Shown here piece by piece: positions 5,953 through 7,709 of a stretch of DNA of 7,709 bases. The translations under genes and the position numbers were made by a program. The DNA is taken from the NCBI GenBank assembly GCA_020430865.1, contig JAGQIY010001492.1, positions 1 to 7,709 of the forward strand, in the 5' to 3' direction. The stretch is from Myxococcales bacterium (GTDB taxonomy: Bacteria; Myxococcota; Polyangia; Polyangiales; Polyangiaceae). Numbering within the stretch: the stretch's first letter is position 1; each line of letters opens with the position of its first letter. The notes below the pieces were generated by a model that saw only the letters and a list, made by a program, of their open reading frames with translations, had not been told where the DNA came from and ran no database searches.

Positions 5953-7542
5953 TCACATGCTCTTGCCGGTCTCGTCCTGCTGAGGCGAGCACTTCTGAGC
6001 GAAGTCGCAGTTGAAGCTACCCTTCGCCGTGACGACGAGCGTGTACTTGTCGCAGGTCGGCGAAGCTCCGGTCTTGCGGCTCACCTTCAGGAAGTACTTC
6101 TTGCCGTGGGGACCGCAGTGTCGAGCATCTTGAGGCCCACAGGTTTCCTCTCCGATCGTCTCACCAAGCGGACCAGTTCCCGTGCCGTCGACACACCAGG
6201 TGTAGCTGGTGAGCCCCGTGTGGTTCGCGGCGGGGGTCCCACAGCTGTCGCCGCGCACGATATCGAACTGGAACTCGTTGTTGGGGCTCGGCGCCGAGAA
6301 ATCCACCTGGATATGGTAGGAGTTGGTGGTCCCCTCGTCGGTGTCCACCGTATCGAAGGTGTACCAGTCCACGTCGGTGTCACTCGTGAGGCGGCCTTCG
6401 ATGGTGACGGCGCTCAGGGACCCGTCGCTGACAGCGGTCATGACCACCGTCGCGGCACCGCAGGTGTCGTTGGGCTCGGTTGCCTCGACCGCACACGTGC
6501 AGCCAGCGCTCTTCGGCAGGGACGGGGGGTACGCGGTCCAACCCGGGTCGCAGGGTCCCAGGTCGCACTGCCCGGAGTTGCACACGAACTCGGTGTGAGC
6601 CGGGTCCCCAGCGCCGGCGCAGAGCTCGGCGTCGGTAGCGTCGTCCGGCGTGCCGTTGCAGTCGTTGTCTGCACCATCACACACCTCGGGCTGAGGTGAG
6701 CTGGCCGTGCATCCCTCCCAGGCCCCGCTGGCACCATTACAGGTCTCCGTGCCTTCGCAGACCAGCCCGCCTGACTGTGCAGTGCAGCGGCGGGCCACGC
6801 CGTCACGCTTGGTGTCGCAGGCGCACGATTCGTTTCCGGAGGGAACGCATACCATGGCAGCGTTCGGCGAGGGTCCCGCATCGCTCGCTCCGGCGTCCGA
6901 GCCCGCCGTACCAGCGCCACCAGCGCCGGCGCCACCGGCACCGGCGCCACCAGCACCAGCGCCACCAGCGCCGCCCCCCGGCGCAGCTCCGTAGGCTTCT
7001 GGATCGGTACAGCTGTACCCGGTCCCGCACGCGCCGTCATACGAGCAGTCCCTGCCGCAGAAGCGATCGACGTTCGGCGAGATCAGGCAGCGATCCCCGA
7101 TGTTCGGACACTCGCTGTCATCCGTACACGGCAAGCACTGGTTGCCGTTGTCCGGGATGCAGATGTAACCCTTGGTCTCGCTGAACGCGCAATAGCCACC
7201 ATCCGGACAAGCCTGGCCATCGATACACGGTCCCGTGCAGACCTTGTTGGGTTTGGACTTGCCGATGTCGCTGCACTGACCCGTTCCACAATCCGCGTCA
7301 GTGTCGCACGGAGAACCGAAACCCGTGCTTGGCCAGCCGCTGCCACCGTTTCCGCCGTCGCCGCCGTTGCCGCCGTTGCCACCCGAACCTCCCGCGGAGT
7401 CCGCGGAAGCGTCCATGGTGCCGCCAGTCGCGCCCGAGCCGCTCGGAGTTTCGATTCCTGGATCCGTCGCGCAGGCAACGGGGTACACGAGACCAATCAA
7501 AGCACCGACGAGGAGCCGGGTAGGCGTAATGAAAGAGCGCAT
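5953..7542 (-). CDS. Large Cys-rich probable lipoprotein with MopE-like motif
   Basis: A 529-residue exported protein. Residues 1-23 are a short signal sequence ending YPVAC, so Cys24 may be lipidated, although Pro at -3 is not ideal for a lipobox. A low-complexity Gly/Asn linker follows (51-69). A Cys-rich region (79-178) contains repeated units such as PCDTDADCGTGQC and PCTDDSECP. A second linker is exactly four GAGGA units (191-210), followed by another Cys-rich part. PEVCDGADNDCNG (286-297) is the short putative metal-binding motif of MopE-like proteins, common in myxobacterial surface proteins. ATEPNDTCGAATVV (354-367) with VDWYTF (391-396) resembles the start of a pre-peptidase C-terminal (PPC-like) beta-sandwich. 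That domain runs to about 506 (YFLKVSRKTG, YTLVVTA). Some 40 cysteines suggest many disulfides and an extracytoplasmic site. No catalytic domain is visible. A structural, adhesive or metal-binding role is possible but unproven. The start at 7542 lacks a Shine-Dalgarno site. Confidence 0.83.
   Translation of the reverse strand: MRSFITPTRLLVGALIGLVYPVACATDPGIETPSGSGATGGTMDASADSAGGSGGNGGNGGDGGNGGSGWPSTGFGSPCDTDADCGTGQCSDIGKSKPNKVCTGPCIDGQACPDGGYCAFSETKGYICIPDNGNQCLPCTDDSECPNIGDRCLISPNVDRFCGRDCSYDGACGTGYSCTDPEAYGAAPGGGAGGAGAGGAGAGGAGAGGAGTAGSDAGASDAGPSPNAAMVCVPSGNESCACDTKRDGVARRCTAQSGGLVCEGTETCNGASGAWEGCTASSPQPEVCDGADNDCNGTPDDATDAELCAGAGDPAHTEFVCNSGQCDLGPCDPGWTAYPPSLPKSAGCTCAVEATEPNDTCGAATVVMTAVSDGSLSAVTIEGRLTSDTDVDWYTFDTVDTDEGTTNSYHIQVDFSAPSPNNEFQFDIVRGDSCGTPAANHTGLTSYTWCVDGTGTGPLGETIGEETCGPQDARHCGPHGKKYFLKVSRKTGASPTCDKYTLVVTAKGSFNCDFAQKCSPQQDETGKSM
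6914..6973. repeat. 15-bp in-frame minisatellite, four copies
   Basis: Four tandem 15-base units on the plus strand: GCGCCACCAGCGCCG, GCGCCACCGGCACCG, GCGCCACCAGCACCA, GCGCCACCAGCGCCG. The first and fourth are identical, and the others differ at three positions or fewer. On the minus strand they encode GAGGA four times (residues 191-210 of the lipoprotein). Gain or loss of a unit keeps the frame. Confidence 0.85.
7343..7378. repeat. 9-bp in-frame repeat, four copies
   Basis: Four tandem 9-base units with consensus CCGCCGTTG on the plus strand. The last two are identical, and the first two differ by one or two bases. On the minus strand they encode a GGN-type repeat, part of the Gly/Asn linker just after the lipoprotein N-terminus (residues 51-69 overall). 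Confidence 0.75.
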
Positions 7543-7709
7543 GCGAGTACGTCAAGGGTAGGCGGCCGGCCATCCGACGTCAAACAACGGTGCATTCCAA
7601 CACTCATTCGCGAGCAACCACGCCAGACCCATGGCTGCGGAGCGCTCGGCAACGCGATGAGTCAGTGAAGCGCGTGGCGCGCTCCACGCTGGCTGGCACC
7701 ACTCGGTGC
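7543..7709. other. Upstream region of the lipoprotein gene to the window edge
   Basis: No coding frame is convincing here. Besides the promoter candidate, there are two neighbouring small stem-loops: GCGTGG (7672-7677) with CCACGC (7684-7689), and GCACC (7696-7700) with GGTGC (7705-7709). The second touches the window edge, so its full extent is unknown. They could be the 3' end of a gene or RNA lying beyond the window. Confidence 0.35.
7555..7583 (-). promoter_or_regulatory. Candidate promoter of the lipoprotein gene
   Basis: On the minus strand TTGACG (7583-7578) is separated by exactly 17 bases from TACCCT (7560-7555). This is a strong -35 with a weak -10. Transcription would start about 6 bases before the ATG at 7542, giving an almost leaderless message, which fits the lack of a Shine-Dalgarno site. 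TTGACGT is repeated at 7555-7549. Seen: hexamers and spacing. Inferred: promoter use. Confidence 0.3.

Noticed and set aside
5836..6699. Plus-strand open frame of 287 codons over the NUDIX 3' end and the lipoprotein
   Set aside because: It overlaps the end of the NUDIX gene in another frame and is antisense to the Cys-rich lipoprotein. No domain is visible.
6914..6973. Tandem repeats considered as a CRISPR array
   Set aside because: The units are 15 bases with no spacers and sit in frame within a Gly-rich linker.

Overview
The window is high-GC bacterial DNA, most probably from a myxobacterium (Myxococcota, Polyangiales-like). Three things point there. One gene product (2272-4002, minus) ends in a MYXO-CTERM-type sorting tail: a Cys, then a hydrophobic stretch, then five Arg. 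A second product (5953-7542, minus) is a Cys-rich, Gly/Asn-rich probable lipoprotein with an EVCDG-x-DNDCNG motif, a style common in this phylum. Third, the strong third-position GC bias creates long antisense shadow frames. No rRNA, tRNA, CRISPR array, insertion sequence or phage gene is visible.

Layout from left to right. Positions 1-56 (minus) hold the signal-peptide start of a gene cut by the window edge. Positions 135-509 (minus) encode a small PilZ-domain protein with a GTG start fixed by a strong ribosome binding site. A 280-base divergent spacer (510-789) contains a perfect 12-bp palindrome. Positions 790-2184 (plus) encode a penicillin-binding transpeptidase with all three active-site motifs but no transglycosylase or pedestal domain. 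A perfect 10-bp stem-loop (2249-2272) separates it from the convergent DUF2330/MYXO-CTERM gene (2272-4002, minus). After a second divergent spacer (4003-4173) comes a two-gene plus-strand operon: an acyl-CoA dehydrogenase (4174-5310) whose TGA overlaps the ATG of a NUDIX hydrolase of the CoA-pyrophosphatase type (5310-5912). Convergent to it is the large Cys-rich probable lipoprotein (5953-7542, minus), with an upstream region at 7543-7709.

Functionally, most of the window encodes cell-envelope or exported proteins: the partial signal-peptide protein, the transpeptidase, the DUF2330 surface protein and the lipoprotein. The PilZ protein is a possible c-di-GMP-responsive element. The acyl-CoA dehydrogenase/NUDIX pair is a separate cytoplasmic acyl-CoA module. 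I found no convincing new multi-gene system. The most distinctive items are the tightly coupled dehydrogenase-NUDIX pair, the mosaic lipoprotein with two in-frame minisatellites, the single-domain transpeptidase divergent from a PilZ gene with a variant ligand motif, and the palindrome between those two genes.
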